From contig CAYWTY010000037.1 of NCBI GenBank assembly GCA_964461335.1, positions 1-15,643 on the forward strand: 15,643 bases of DNA, read 5' to 3'. The notes beneath the pieces are model-generated. The model was given only the letters and a program-made list of their open reading frames with translations, did no database searches and was not told where the DNA came from. Made by a program: the position numbers and the translations under genes. Below are positions 7,099-14,800 of the stretch, piece by piece (the stretch's first letter is position 1; every line of letters starts with the position of its first letter). The DNA comes from JAKJBL01 sp964461335 (GTDB taxonomy: Bacteria > Bacillota > Clostridia > Christensenellales > CAG-138).

Positions 7099-8406
7099 AT
7101 GCAGCATGATTTGTTCCAGGCAACCCGCGAAAAGGCGGCACCGCTTGCAGACAGAATGCGCCCAAGGACTCTTGACGAGTTTATAGGCCAAGAGCATATA
7201 GTTGGCAAGGGGCGGCTTTTACGGCGTGCAATTGAGCTTGACAGGCTTAGCAGCAGCATTTTTTTCGGGCCCCCGGGCTCTGGCAAAACTGCGCTTGCAT
7301 ATGTTATAGCAAATTCAACAGGCGCACAAGTATATAAGCTTAACGCAGTAACTGCAGGCGTAAAGGATGTGCGCGAAATAATCGCAAAAGCAAATGAGCA
7401 GCTCTCTCTCTACGGCAAGAACACATTTTTGCTCCTTGATGAATGCCACCGCTGGAGCAAAGCCCAATCTGACAGCATTCTGCCTGCGCTTGAAAACGGC
7501 ACTCTGCGCTTTATAGGCTCTACAACCGAAAACCCTATGATTTCTATGACAGGCGCAATTGTAAGCAGATGCCGCATCTTCCAGTTTTACCCGCTTAATG
7601 TAAAAGATATAGAGCGCTGTATATTAAATAGCCTTAAGGATTTAGAGCGAGGGCTGGGAAACTTAAAGATTACGCTTGACGAGGCTGCACTTATGCATAT
7701 TTGCATGTTCGCAAACGGGGATTGTAGAGCTGCGCTAAATGCGCTTGAGCTTGCAGCGCTTACAACGCCTTTGGATGAAGATGGCTCAATACATATAACT
7801 CAGGATATTGCAGCTGAGAGCATGCAGCAAAAGGTGCTTGCACTTGATGAGCAGCTTTATTACGATATGCTCAGCGCTTTTTGCAAAAGCCTAAGAGGAA
7901 GCGATGCTGATGCAGGCCTTGCATGGTTTGCGCGCCTTATTTACGGGGGGCTTGACCCGCGCATTATTGCGCGGCGCCTAATTGCACATGCAAGCGAGGA
8001 TATTGGCTTGGCAAACCCGAATGCTTTGGTGCAGGCAGTTACTGCAGCAAATGCGCTTGAATTTATTGGGCTGCCCGAAGCGCGGCTTCCGCTTGCACAG
8101 GCGATTATTTATATTTGTGAAAGCCCAAAATCAAACTCTGTGCTAAAAGCAGTAGATGCTGCAATGGAGGATGCGAAAACGAGCCTTGAAGAACCTGTAC
8201 CTTTGCATTTAAGGGATACTTCATACTCCGGCGCAAAAGCGCTTGGTGCAGGCAGCGGCTACAAATACCCGCATGACTACCCGGGCCACTATGTTAAAGA
8301 GCAGTACATGCCTACCTCTTTAAAAGGGAAAGTTTATTATGAGCCTACAAGCCAGGGGAGCGAAGCTGCAATTAAAGAGAATAAAAGCAAGCGAAGTAAG
8401 AGCTAA
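7099..8406 (+). CDS. rarA: Replication-associated recombination protein A (RarA/MgsA AAA+ ATPase)
   Basis: RarA is a clamp-loader-like AAA+ ATPase that acts at stalled replication forks in the cytoplasm. The 435-residue length is typical. In order: the RPRTLDEFIGQ signature (21-31), Walker A GPPGSGKT (57-64), Walker B LLLDECHR (111-118, with Cys where most homologues have Ile in DEIHR), sensor 1 IGSTTENP (139-146), arginine finger R157 in SRCRIF, and the RarA-specific C-terminal region (LIAHASEDIGLANP and KYPHDYPGHYVKEQY). The start is set by GAGGTGG 4 bases before the ATG. The 3' end overlaps the convergent fusion gene by 4 bases, and no hairpin terminator is visible after the stop. Confidence 0.95.
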   Translation: MQHDLFQATREKAAPLADRMRPRTLDEFIGQEHIVGKGRLLRRAIELDRLSSSIFFGPPGSGKTALAYVIANSTGAQVYKLNAVTAGVKDVREIIAKANEQLSLYGKNTFLLLDECHRWSKAQSDSILPALENGTLRFIGSTTENPMISMTGAIVSRCRIFQFYPLNVKDIERCILNSLKDLERGLGNLKITLDEAALMHICMFANGDCRAALNALELAALTTPLDEDGSIHITQDIAAESMQQKVLALDEQLYYDMLSAFCKSLRGSDADAGLAWFARLIYGGLDPRIIARRLIAHASEDIGLANPNALVQAVTAANALEFIGLPEARLPLAQAIIYICESPKSNSVLKAVDAAMEDAKTSLEEPVPLHLRDTSYSGAKALGAGSGYKYPHDYPGHYVKEQYMPTSLKGKVYYEPTSQGSEAAIKENKSKRSKS

Positions 8407-11333
8407 CCGCGTTCGCCTGTTGTTGAAATAGCACTTAGTGAGCGCAGCCTGTTATGGAGCCCCTGCTGCTTTATATGCGGCATAAGGTCCCTTAAAAGCT
8501 CTGAGCGCGAAACTCCGGTAAGCTCAAGCAAAAGCGTAAGCGCCTGTAAAAGAGCAGGGTCTTCATCAAATAGAAGTGTAAGCCTATCACCCTTTAGGCT
8601 GAATGTTAGGATGCGGCAGCTCGGCGTTTCTAAGAAATAAATATAGAGCCTTAGAATAGTCTCGCCTGCTTCTGAGACCCCATAGCGCGCGCTGACTGCA
8701 ACTTCGTGAACTTCCTCTTTAAGCTTTAAACGCGATGCTGCAAACCCCTGGTTAAAGAAACTCAGGGTGTTCTCTGTGTCGCCTTCTTTTACTGTAAGCT
8801 CAAGGCTGCCCTCGCTCTTTTGAGAGAAGCTTAGTCTTACAATGCCCTCTGAGTAGTTATTGTGCACTGTTTGAAGAATCATCGGGAAAAGGCCGGGCCC
8901 GTTTTTAGGGAAGCGGAAGCTTGCGTTATTTAGCCTTTCACACAGCCATTTAAACGGCATTGGCAGCATCCCTGAAACAGGCTGCTCCCTGTGGCGTAGC
9001 GTAAGCCCGTAAAGCGCAGCTTCAAGCGTGCTTAAGGCTGCCTCGGAAACTGGTTCTATCGTATTTTGAGCGCCATAAAAACAGCCTGAAATATACTGAT
9101 ACATATTGCCCTCAGCAAAGAGGTGCGACGAGCCGGAAAATACGCAAACAAGCGCCTTATACTCAGGCAGAGCAAGCATATATTGGCCGAACGCTCCGTT
9201 AAAGAGGTAGGAGTTACCGCCAGGCCCTATCCAAATTTGGTAGCCGTACCCATCGCGGCATTCCCCATTTGGAGTTTTAATTTGCGGCCGTGTTGCCTCA
9301 CGAACCCAGCCTTTGCTTAAAAGCTGCTTTTCTTCGCCATTAACAAAATAGCTTCCATTTTGCAAATAAAGCAGCCCTATTTTTGCTACATCGCGCAAAG
9401 TTAGGGATAGCCCCCAGCCGCCCTTTTCTATGCCTTTTGGGCAAACCTCCCAGCTTACTGAGTTTATGCCCAAGGGTTCAAACAAGCGTGGCTTAAGGTA
9501 TTCGAGCATACCAATGCCTGTTTTGCGCTTAAGAATTGCGCTTAACATATAGGTGTTCATTGAGTTATAGAAAAAATGCGTGCCCGGTTCAAAGCGAAGC
9601 CCTGAGCTTAGAAACTCCAAAACCCAATCATGCCCAAGCGCAGTACCGACTTCGTCAAAGCGCGCGCCAGAGCTCATTGTAAGCAAATGCCACACTGTAA
9701 CAGAGCGAAGCGGGTGCGTGGAAGCATCTGCAACTTTATCACTGAAGATGTCTATAAGGCGTTCGCCAAGCGTGAGCCTGCCTTCATCAACAAGCATGCC
9801 TATTGCAGTTGAAGCAATTGACTTGCTAAGCGAATAAAGCTGGTGGGGTGTGCTTGCCTCATAGGGCTTCCAATACCCCTCTGCAAGCAATTTGCCGTTT
9901 CGCATTACAAGCATTGAGTGCACATTTAGGCTTTTATCCCTATCTACAGCTTGGAAGAGCGAAAGCACAGCTTCACTTGAAACACCCTCTGCTTCAGGCG
10001 TGCTGCACCAAGTACAATCAGTTTCAGCTGCCCTTGCTGCTTTAACCTGCGGCGTATACGGGTAGCTGTAAATGTTTCGCATATCATTTGAGAGGAAGCG
10101 CCACATAAGCTCAAGCTTGCGTTTTTCAAGAGAGCTTGTTGCAAGCTCCTTCCTGAAGATGCCGCGTTTTCGCTTCAGCTCGTATTTTTCTTTTTCTACT
10201 ATTTGCTCATAGCGCTCAATTACTTCACTCATAACGTTTTCCCAAGGTATAGGTATACTGTCTTTTGCTTTTTGTGCAATGCGCTTTAGCCTGCCTTTAT
10301 CGCTTAGCGCATTTTTAATGCATATATACAGGCTTTCTTCATCCTCTTTACATGTAAAGCCGTTTTCAAAATTTATTATAGACTCTGCTGCAGCGCTCCC
10401 TTCAAGCACAACTGAAGGCGTACCGGCTGCTGCTGCCTCAAATACTACAAGCCCTGCAGTATCATACGCTGAGGGGAAAACCAAAAGCGATGCACTTGCA
10501 TATAGCCCGTTTAAAAGCTGCTCTGACTTTATATGCCCTGTAAAACTGACATATCCGCCTAGCCCCAGCTCCTCAATAAGCGCAAGTATTGAGCCTTTAT
10601 CCCTACCCTGGCCTGCAAGCACAAATTGGAACTCTACGCCATCCGCTTTTAAAAGCGCCATTGCCTTTAGCGCAAGCGCAAGGTTCTTTTTAAAGTCAAG
10701 CTGCCCAACAAAGAGGAGCACAGGCACATCGCGGCTTATATATGCCTTTTTCGCAGCTTCAAGGCCCTCTTTTGAAATTACCGGGATATCCGTACCATTT
10801 CTAATAATTTCTACCTTGCCCTTATAGCCGTAGCTGCGCAGGGTAGCTTCCGCGCTTTTGCTCACAGTCCATACTTCGTCGCAGCGCCCGTAAAAATCCG
10901 CAATATACTTAACGCCAAGCATTGCAAGCCCCTCGCTTTGCGTAACGCGAAGTATATCCTCACGGTACTTTGTATGGAATGTGCCTATAAGGGGCACTTT
11001 GCGCTTTGCAGCAAGCCTTATCCCCTCAAGCCCTGCAATTGCCGGGCTGTGCACATGCACAAGGTCAAAGTCAAGGTTTTCAAGGCGCGCTGTATAATGC
11101 CTGTCAAGCAGCGGCATACCTGCGTTGTATTGAGGCACAACAGGTACCTGCATGCTTTGATAATCCACAATTTCAAAAGGATGCTGCCCGCGATAGCCAT
11201 CATCCTGCATTGGGGTAATTACATAGCATTCGTGCCCAAGCCGCCCAAGCGTGCTTGCATATTGGTAGGCAACCCTGCCTACGCCATCTACAATAGGCAA
11301 AAATGTGTCATTGCATAGCGCGATGCGAAGCAT
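8403..11333 (-). CDS. Fusion protein: GT4 glycosyltransferase plus PBP-like serine hydrolase
   Basis: One uninterrupted 976-codon frame. Residues 1 to about 375 are a GT-B fold glycosyltransferase of family 4, like diacylglycerol glucosyltransferases: DTFLPIVDGVGR (9-20), LVHVHSP (91-97), GTFHTKY (117-123), RNGTD (178-182), LFVGQLDFKKN (207-217) and a donor-site D-x7-E pair (D291/E299; most homologues have E-x7-E). A basic, helical-looking linker covers about 376-430. Residues of about 440-755 form a class C beta-lactamase/esterase domain: SLSK (nucleophile S501, K504), YNS (Y589) and NGAFGQ (712-717). Residues of about 760-976 are not recognised beyond a beta-rich look. No signal peptide or membrane segment is visible, so both domains should be cytoplasmic or membrane-peripheral, unlike most serine hydrolases of this fold. 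The start is firm: GGAGG lies 7 bases before the ATG. It follows mnmE by 86 bases. The substrate is unknown; glycolipid synthesis or remodelling is a guess. Confidence 0.9.
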   Translation of the reverse strand: MLRIALCNDTFLPIVDGVGRVAYQYASTLGRLGHECYVITPMQDDGYRGQHPFEIVDYQSMQVPVVPQYNAGMPLLDRHYTARLENLDFDLVHVHSPAIAGLEGIRLAAKRKVPLIGTFHTKYREDILRVTQSEGLAMLGVKYIADFYGRCDEVWTVSKSAEATLRSYGYKGKVEIIRNGTDIPVISKEGLEAAKKAYISRDVPVLLFVGQLDFKKNLALALKAMALLKADGVEFQFVLAGQGRDKGSILALIEELGLGGYVSFTGHIKSEQLLNGLYASASLLVFPSAYDTAGLVVFEAAAAGTPSVVLEGSAAAESIINFENGFTCKEDEESLYICIKNALSDKGRLKRIAQKAKDSIPIPWENVMSEVIERYEQIVEKEKYELKRKRGIFRKELATSSLEKRKLELMWRFLSNDMRNIYSYPYTPQVKAARAAETDCTWCSTPEAEGVSSEAVLSLFQAVDRDKSLNVHSMLVMRNGKLLAEGYWKPYEASTPHQLYSLSKSIASTAIGMLVDEGRLTLGERLIDIFSDKVADASTHPLRSVTVWHLLTMSSGARFDEVGTALGHDWVLEFLSSGLRFEPGTHFFYNSMNTYMLSAILKRKTGIGMLEYLKPRLFEPLGINSVSWEVCPKGIEKGGWGLSLTLRDVAKIGLLYLQNGSYFVNGEEKQLLSKGWVREATRPQIKTPNGECRDGYGYQIWIGPGGNSYLFNGAFGQYMLALPEYKALVCVFSGSSHLFAEGNMYQYISGCFYGAQNTIEPVSEAALSTLEAALYGLTLRHREQPVSGMLPMPFKWLCERLNNASFRFPKNGPGLFPMILQTVHNNYSEGIVRLSFSQKSEGSLELTVKEGDTENTLSFFNQGFAASRLKLKEEVHEVAVSARYGVSEAGETILRLYIYFLETPSCRILTFSLKGDRLTLLFDEDPALLQALTLLLELTGVSRSELLRDLMPHIKQQGLHNRLRSLSAISTTGERG

Positions 11334-11347
11334 TTTCCCGCCTCCAT

Positions 11348-11353
11348 AGTATA
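11348..11353 (-). promoter_or_regulatory. Possible -10 element for the fusion gene
   Basis: TATACT reads on the minus strand two bases upstream of the GGAGG ribosome binding site. The -35 region is poor (TTAAAA about 18 bases upstream). A start 7 bases downstream of it would remove part of the Shine-Dalgarno, so read-through from mnmE may matter more. No terminator is apparent in the 86-base gap. Confidence 0.25.
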
Positions 11354-11419
11354 GTGTGCAGCCTTATTGCATTTTAACACGCAAATAACGCAGAAAATTA
11401 GAGATATTGAAGATTATAG

Positions 11420-12733
11420 TTACTTGCCAACGCAGAACCGCTCAAATATTCGGCTTAGCACATCCTCGTCAACACTTTTGCCTGTGATTTTCCCAAGTGC
11501 TATGAGCGCAGCGCGAATATCAATAGACGCACAATCCAAAAGCGGGCTCTTTTGCGCCTCAAGAACAGCGCTTAGCGCATCCTTAAGGCAGCTTATATGC
11601 CTTGCGTTTGTTATATAGGCGCCCTCACTCACCCCTGCAAGCTTAAACAGCGCCTCTTTAAGCTCGCTAAGCCCATAGCCTGTATGTGCACTTATGCAAA
11701 TTGGGGCTTCGGGCAGCTTATCGCTTTCCCAAGCAGAGCCTAAATCTGACTTTGTTTTTAAAATAATGCGCGTCATTGCAGATGTCTTTTCTAAAAGCGC
11801 ATAGTCCTCATCTTTTAGCTGCTCTGAGCCATCTAATAAAAGCAGAGCTGCATCAGCATCTTTAAGTGCGCTTTCCATTGCAGCAATACCCATATGCTCT
11901 GCTTTATCCTTTGGGCTTCGCATACCAGCAGTATCAAAAAGCCTAAACGGCACACCCTTAATGCTTATGCTTTCTTCAAGCACATCGCGCGTTGTGCCAG
12001 GCTCATTTGTTACTATTGCACGAGCGTACCCCAAAAGCGCGTTTAAAAGGCTTGACTTGCCTGAGTTTGGCCTGCCTATAAGCACAGCGCGAAACCCCTC
12101 GCGAAGCACTCTGCCTGTTTTGCCAAGCTCTATGAGCGAAGCAAGTGCAGCTTCCGCCTCCTTAAGCGAAGCAGGGAGGTCTTCTAAAACATCCTCCTCC
12201 AGCTCTTCCGGGTAGTCGAGCGCTGCACTAAGGCTAGAAAGGCTATCAATTAAAAGCGCCTCAACAGCATGAACCTCAGCACTAAGGCGGCCGCTAAGCT
12301 GCTCAAGCGCAGCATCTTTTGCAGCTTCTGCCTGCGCCTTAATTAAATCCATAACTGCCTCAGCCTGCGCCAAATCGAGCTTGCCGTTTAAAAATGCGCG
12401 GCGCGTGAACTCGCCAGGCTCTGCAGGCCTTAGCCCTAAGGCGCTTAACGCCTCGCTAACCCCAAGCACAACTGCAGGGCCGCCATGGCAATAAAGCTCA
12501 AACATATCCTCGCCTGTATAGCTTGAGGGCGCGCTAAAGTACGCTGCCATTGCATCATCCAAAACTTTCCCCTCATGCATAAGGCGTGCATAGTAAAGAT
12601 GGCGCGGTGTAGCATCTTTAACTCCGCTTAACTCTAAAAACACGCGCTTTGCCCGAGGCCCGCTTGCGCGAAGAACTGCTATTGCGCCGCCTGCAGGTGA
12701 TGAAAGTGCAAAAATAGTATCAGGTTCAAGCAT
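11420..12733 (-). CDS. mnmE: tRNA modification GTPase MnmE
   Basis: MnmE, with MnmG, installs the carboxymethylaminomethyl-type group on wobble U34 of certain tRNAs. At 437 residues it is slightly shorter than the usual ~455. The N-terminal folate-binding domain (about 1-115, ending in RRAFLNGKLDL) is followed by a helical domain interrupted by a Ras-like G domain: G1 GRPNSGKS (220-227), G2 TTRD (247-250), G3 DTAGMR (267-272), G4 TKSD (327-330, Thr where Asn is commonest). The C-terminal CVGK (434-437) retains the essential cysteine. The start is the ATG at 12731-12733: AAAGGAG lies 5 bases upstream and the family N-terminus begins here. An ATG 19 codons further upstream would place the promoter inside the gene. 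The usual downstream partners mnmG and rsmG are absent; the next gene is the glycosyltransferase-hydrolase fusion. Confidence 0.96.
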   Translation of the reverse strand: MLEPDTIFALSSPAGGAIAVLRASGPRAKRVFLELSGVKDATPRHLYYARLMHEGKVLDDAMAAYFSAPSSYTGEDMFELYCHGGPAVVLGVSEALSALGLRPAEPGEFTRRAFLNGKLDLAQAEAVMDLIKAQAEAAKDAALEQLSGRLSAEVHAVEALLIDSLSSLSAALDYPEELEEDVLEDLPASLKEAEAALASLIELGKTGRVLREGFRAVLIGRPNSGKSSLLNALLGYARAIVTNEPGTTRDVLEESISIKGVPFRLFDTAGMRSPKDKAEHMGIAAMESALKDADAALLLLDGSEQLKDEDYALLEKTSAMTRIILKTKSDLGSAWESDKLPEAPICISAHTGYGLSELKEALFKLAGVSEGAYITNARHISCLKDALSAVLEAQKSPLLDCASIDIRAALIALGKITGKSVDEDVLSRIFERFCVGK

Positions 12734-12769
12734 ACGCGCTCCTTTAAGCTTAAGAATAGTTTCACGCTT

Positions 12770-12775
12770 ATTATA
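12770..12775 (-). promoter_or_regulatory. -10 element of a probable mnmE promoter
   Basis: A perfect TATAAT lies on the minus strand just after the jag terminator. The -35 region (TTCTTT at 17 bases) is weak and falls in the terminator T run. The predicted start near 12763 gives a leader of about 30 bases. Confidence 0.45.
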
Positions 12776-12790
12776 ATGTGAAAAGGGCAA

Positions 12791-12817
12791 AAAAAGAAAG
12801 CCCCCTGTGGGGGGGGC
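12791..12817 (-). terminator. Rho-independent terminator after jag
   Basis: On the minus strand GCCCCC (12817-12812) pairs with GGGGGC (12805-12800), followed by TTTCTTTTT. It lies 5 bases after the jag stop and separates jag from mnmE. Confidence 0.8.
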
Positions 12818-12822
12818 GTACT

Positions 12823-13593
12823 CTACTTTGGTGTTATTACTACGCGTCTGTTTGGTTCCTCGCCTTCGCTGTGCGTCTTTACATAGGGGTTGTTTTGAAG
12901 TGAGGCGTGGAGCACCCTGCGCTCATATGGGTTCATTGGCTCAAGGTGTACAGGCGAACCTGTTGCCCTTGCTTTTGCTGCCTGCCTTGAGGCAAGGCGC
13001 ATAAGCGTTTGCTCGCGCTTGCTCCTGTAACCCTCTGTATCGAGCGTAACACGGAAGAACTTTTCCTGCTTGCGGTTTCGGTTTACTATAAGGGATGTTA
13101 GGTATTGCATTGCATCAAGCGTTTCGCCACGCCTGCCAATTAAAAGCCCCTTTGTGCTGCTTTCAATATAAATGCGGATACCGTCTTCAACTGCTGCTGC
13201 CTTTAAAGTTGCATCAATGCCCATTGCCTTTAAAAGCCCCTCAAGGAAGACGCCTCCAGGGTGTTCTTTTGCTAAGGCTTCGTTATATGCATAGCTTTCC
13301 GGCTCATCAAAACTCGGCCTGCTCTTTTCTATTGGCTGCTCGCTCTTATGATAGGGGGCTGGTCTTTTAGGCTCGGTTGCAGGCGCTTTTTGCTCTACCT
13401 TTATTGGGGCAAGCTCCTCGTCGCCGCGCTGAGTCAAGCGCACGCGCGCAAGCTTTGCGCCAAAGCCAAAAAGCCCTTTAGTTTCGCCCTGGAGCACCTC
13501 AATGCGTACTTCATCTATTGAAAGTCCCATTTCCATAAGCCCGTGGAAGACTGCCTCATCAATTGAACTGCCGGTAAACTCTTGGCTTCTCAC
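12823..13593 (-). CDS. jag: Jag/KhpB family RNA-binding protein (Jag-N, KH, R3H)
   Basis: The 256-residue cytoplasmic RNA-binding protein has all three family parts: the Jag N-terminal domain (about 1-52, with TKGLFGFG at 38-45), a charged proline-containing linker (about 55-105), a type II KH domain (about 110-180, loop GRRG at 153-156) and an R3H domain (about 190-252, RRVLH at 225-229). Homologues (KhpB/EloR/SpoIIIJ-associated) pair with KhpA and influence cell elongation or sporulation. The start is GTG and overlaps the yidC stop as GTGA, so translational coupling to yidC is likely. GGGGGTG about 9 bases upstream can serve as ribosome binding site. A terminator follows. Confidence 0.94.
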   Translation of the reverse strand: MRSQEFTGSSIDEAVFHGLMEMGLSIDEVRIEVLQGETKGLFGFGAKLARVRLTQRGDEELAPIKVEQKAPATEPKRPAPYHKSEQPIEKSRPSFDEPESYAYNEALAKEHPGGVFLEGLLKAMGIDATLKAAAVEDGIRIYIESSTKGLLIGRRGETLDAMQYLTSLIVNRNRKQEKFFRVTLDTEGYRSKREQTLMRLASRQAAKARATGSPVHLEPMNPYERRVLHASLQNNPYVKTHSEGEEPNRRVVITPK

Positions 13594-14540
13594 AGAGCTT
13601 CACCCCCAAGTTCAGCTTCTTTTTTGAACTTGCGGTTTAGAAGCAGGTTAACGCCTAGCGAAATAATATTGCTTATTGTCCAATAAACTGCAAATGCGGA
13701 GTTTGCAGTAAGGCAAAAGACAACTGACATAACCGGCATAACATAGAGCATGGTCTTGCCCATATTACCGCCTGCTGCTGGGTCTGCACTCTTTGGCTGG
13801 TTCTTTTGCATAACCCAGCTTGAAAGATATGTAGTTACGCCTGCAAGCAGAGGCAGAATAAACCAGCCGTTTGTATAGCCCTCGTATTGGGCAAGTATTG
13901 GCGCAACAAGTTTGTTGTATGTATCTATTGCGCTTTGCGGGATGTTTTTAACATCCGTAATTATTAAGCCAAGCTTTTCGAATGCGCTAAGCACAGCCGG
14001 GTTTTCTTTGAAGTAAATTAGGTTAGAAAGCTTGGGGGTTGCAAGAAATGCCTCAGCCTTCATAACTACTGGCTGCAGGCCGCTATCCGGCTGCCAAATG
14101 TTGTTCACCCATAGGAACTTAAACGACTCGAAAAGTTCGGATTTACCTGTTTCGTTAAGCTCCATAAGCACTTTTACCATTTGCTCATAGCCCCAAAAGC
14201 GAAACGCGGCTATAAAGCAGAACATAAGCGGCATCATAAGCAGCATAGGAAGGCAGCCCCCCCACATGCTGACCCCGCGGTCGCGCATGAGCTTTGACTG
14301 CGCCTGCTGGAGCTTCTGCGGGTCGTCTTTGAATTTCTTCTTGAGCTTTTCTATTTCAGGCTGAACAGCCTGCATTTTTATGCTGGATTTGCGTGACTGA
14401 ATATCGCCAAACACAGTCAGCCCGCGGATTAAGAATGTGCTTATTATTATAGTAAGCACTACATTTGCCGCAGTCACGTTTTCGTAGAGCCAGCGCATGC
14501 CCAAGAGCACCCATGTTGTTAAAAAGAAATCGCCTTGCAA
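13590..14540 (-). CDS. yidC: Membrane protein insertase YidC
   Basis: The 316-residue insertase places proteins in the cytoplasmic membrane, alone or with SecYEG. It has the Gram-positive form without the large periplasmic domain. Hydrophobic segments lie at about 5-40, 91-115, 225-245 and 263-300. R39, in STFLIRG, fits the conserved groove arginine. The charged hairpin QPEIEKLKKKF (60-70) is the cytoplasmic coiled region C1. The outer segment between the second and third hydrophobic stretches (about 120-222) is long. The N-terminus lacks the lipobox cysteine known from Bacillus SpoIIIJ. The start is TTG (14538-14540), supported by AAGGAGG 8 bases upstream. It is followed by jag with a 4-base overlap and preceded by yidD after 47 bases. 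Confidence 0.95.
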   Translation of the reverse strand: MQGDFFLTTWVLLGMRWLYENVTAANVVLTIIISTFLIRGLTVFGDIQSRKSSIKMQAVQPEIEKLKKKFKDDPQKLQQAQSKLMRDRGVSMWGGCLPMLLMMPLMFCFIAAFRFWGYEQMVKVLMELNETGKSELFESFKFLWVNNIWQPDSGLQPVVMKAEAFLATPKLSNLIYFKENPAVLSAFEKLGLIITDVKNIPQSAIDTYNKLVAPILAQYEGYTNGWFILPLLAGVTTYLSSWVMQKNQPKSADPAAGGNMGKTMLYVMPVMSVVFCLTANSAFAVYWTISNIISLGVNLLLNRKFKKEAELGGEAL

Positions 14541-14548
14541 GAGTGCGT

Positions 14549-14555
14549 CCTCCTT
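14549..14555 (-). promoter_or_regulatory. Strong ribosome binding site deciding the TTG start of yidC
   Basis: AAGGAGG on the minus strand, 8 bases before TTG. It is a near-perfect anti-16S complement, and no ATG or GTG lies nearby in frame. Confidence 0.8.
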
Positions 14556-14587
14556 AGTCGATGTAAATTCAATAAGTGTATAGCAGC

Positions 14588-14800
14588 CTATGGCACAGGG
14601 TCATAGCCGCCCTTGGAAAACGGGTTGCACCGAAGAATGCGCCAAAGCGCAAGCACAAGCCCATATAGGCTGCCGTGCTTAATTATTGCTTCTTGTGCAT
14701 ATTCTGAGCATGTTGGCAGGTACTTGCAGCGATATTTCGGCAGAATGGGCGAGATATGCCTTTTATACATGCGAATTGCCCAAAGAAGCGCAGGTTTCAT
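14588..14800 (-). CDS. yidD: YidD family membrane protein insertion efficiency factor
   Basis: The 70-residue protein has the full family signature: YKRHISPILP (12-21), the PTCSEYA motif (28-34) with nearby C25, then HGSLYG (42-47), and RCNPFSKGGYDPVP at the C-terminus. YidD is a small membrane-associated protein that helps YidC-dependent insertion; the biochemical mechanism is not settled. The ATG overlaps the rnpA stop as ATGA, with GAGGAG 8 bases upstream, so translation is probably coupled to rnpA. Confidence 0.94.
   Translation of the reverse strand: MKPALLWAIRMYKRHISPILPKYRCKYLPTCSEYAQEAIIKHGSLYGLVLALWRILRCNPFSKGGYDPVP

Noticed and set aside
8500..9900. The hydrolase domain as a beta-lactam resistance gene
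   Set aside because: It has the YNS and NGAFGQ pattern of the esterase/amidohydrolase branch of this fold and no export signal, so beta-lactam resistance is not supported.
9900..10200. The fusion gene as two separate genes with an internal start
   Set aside because: The Met codons in the linker (about 410 and 418) lack a ribosome binding site, and the frame is continuous through the linker without a stop.
10279..10827. 182-codon plus-strand open frame opposite the glycosyltransferase
   Set aside because: Serine-rich composition without motifs, and opposite a clearly conserved GT4 domain.
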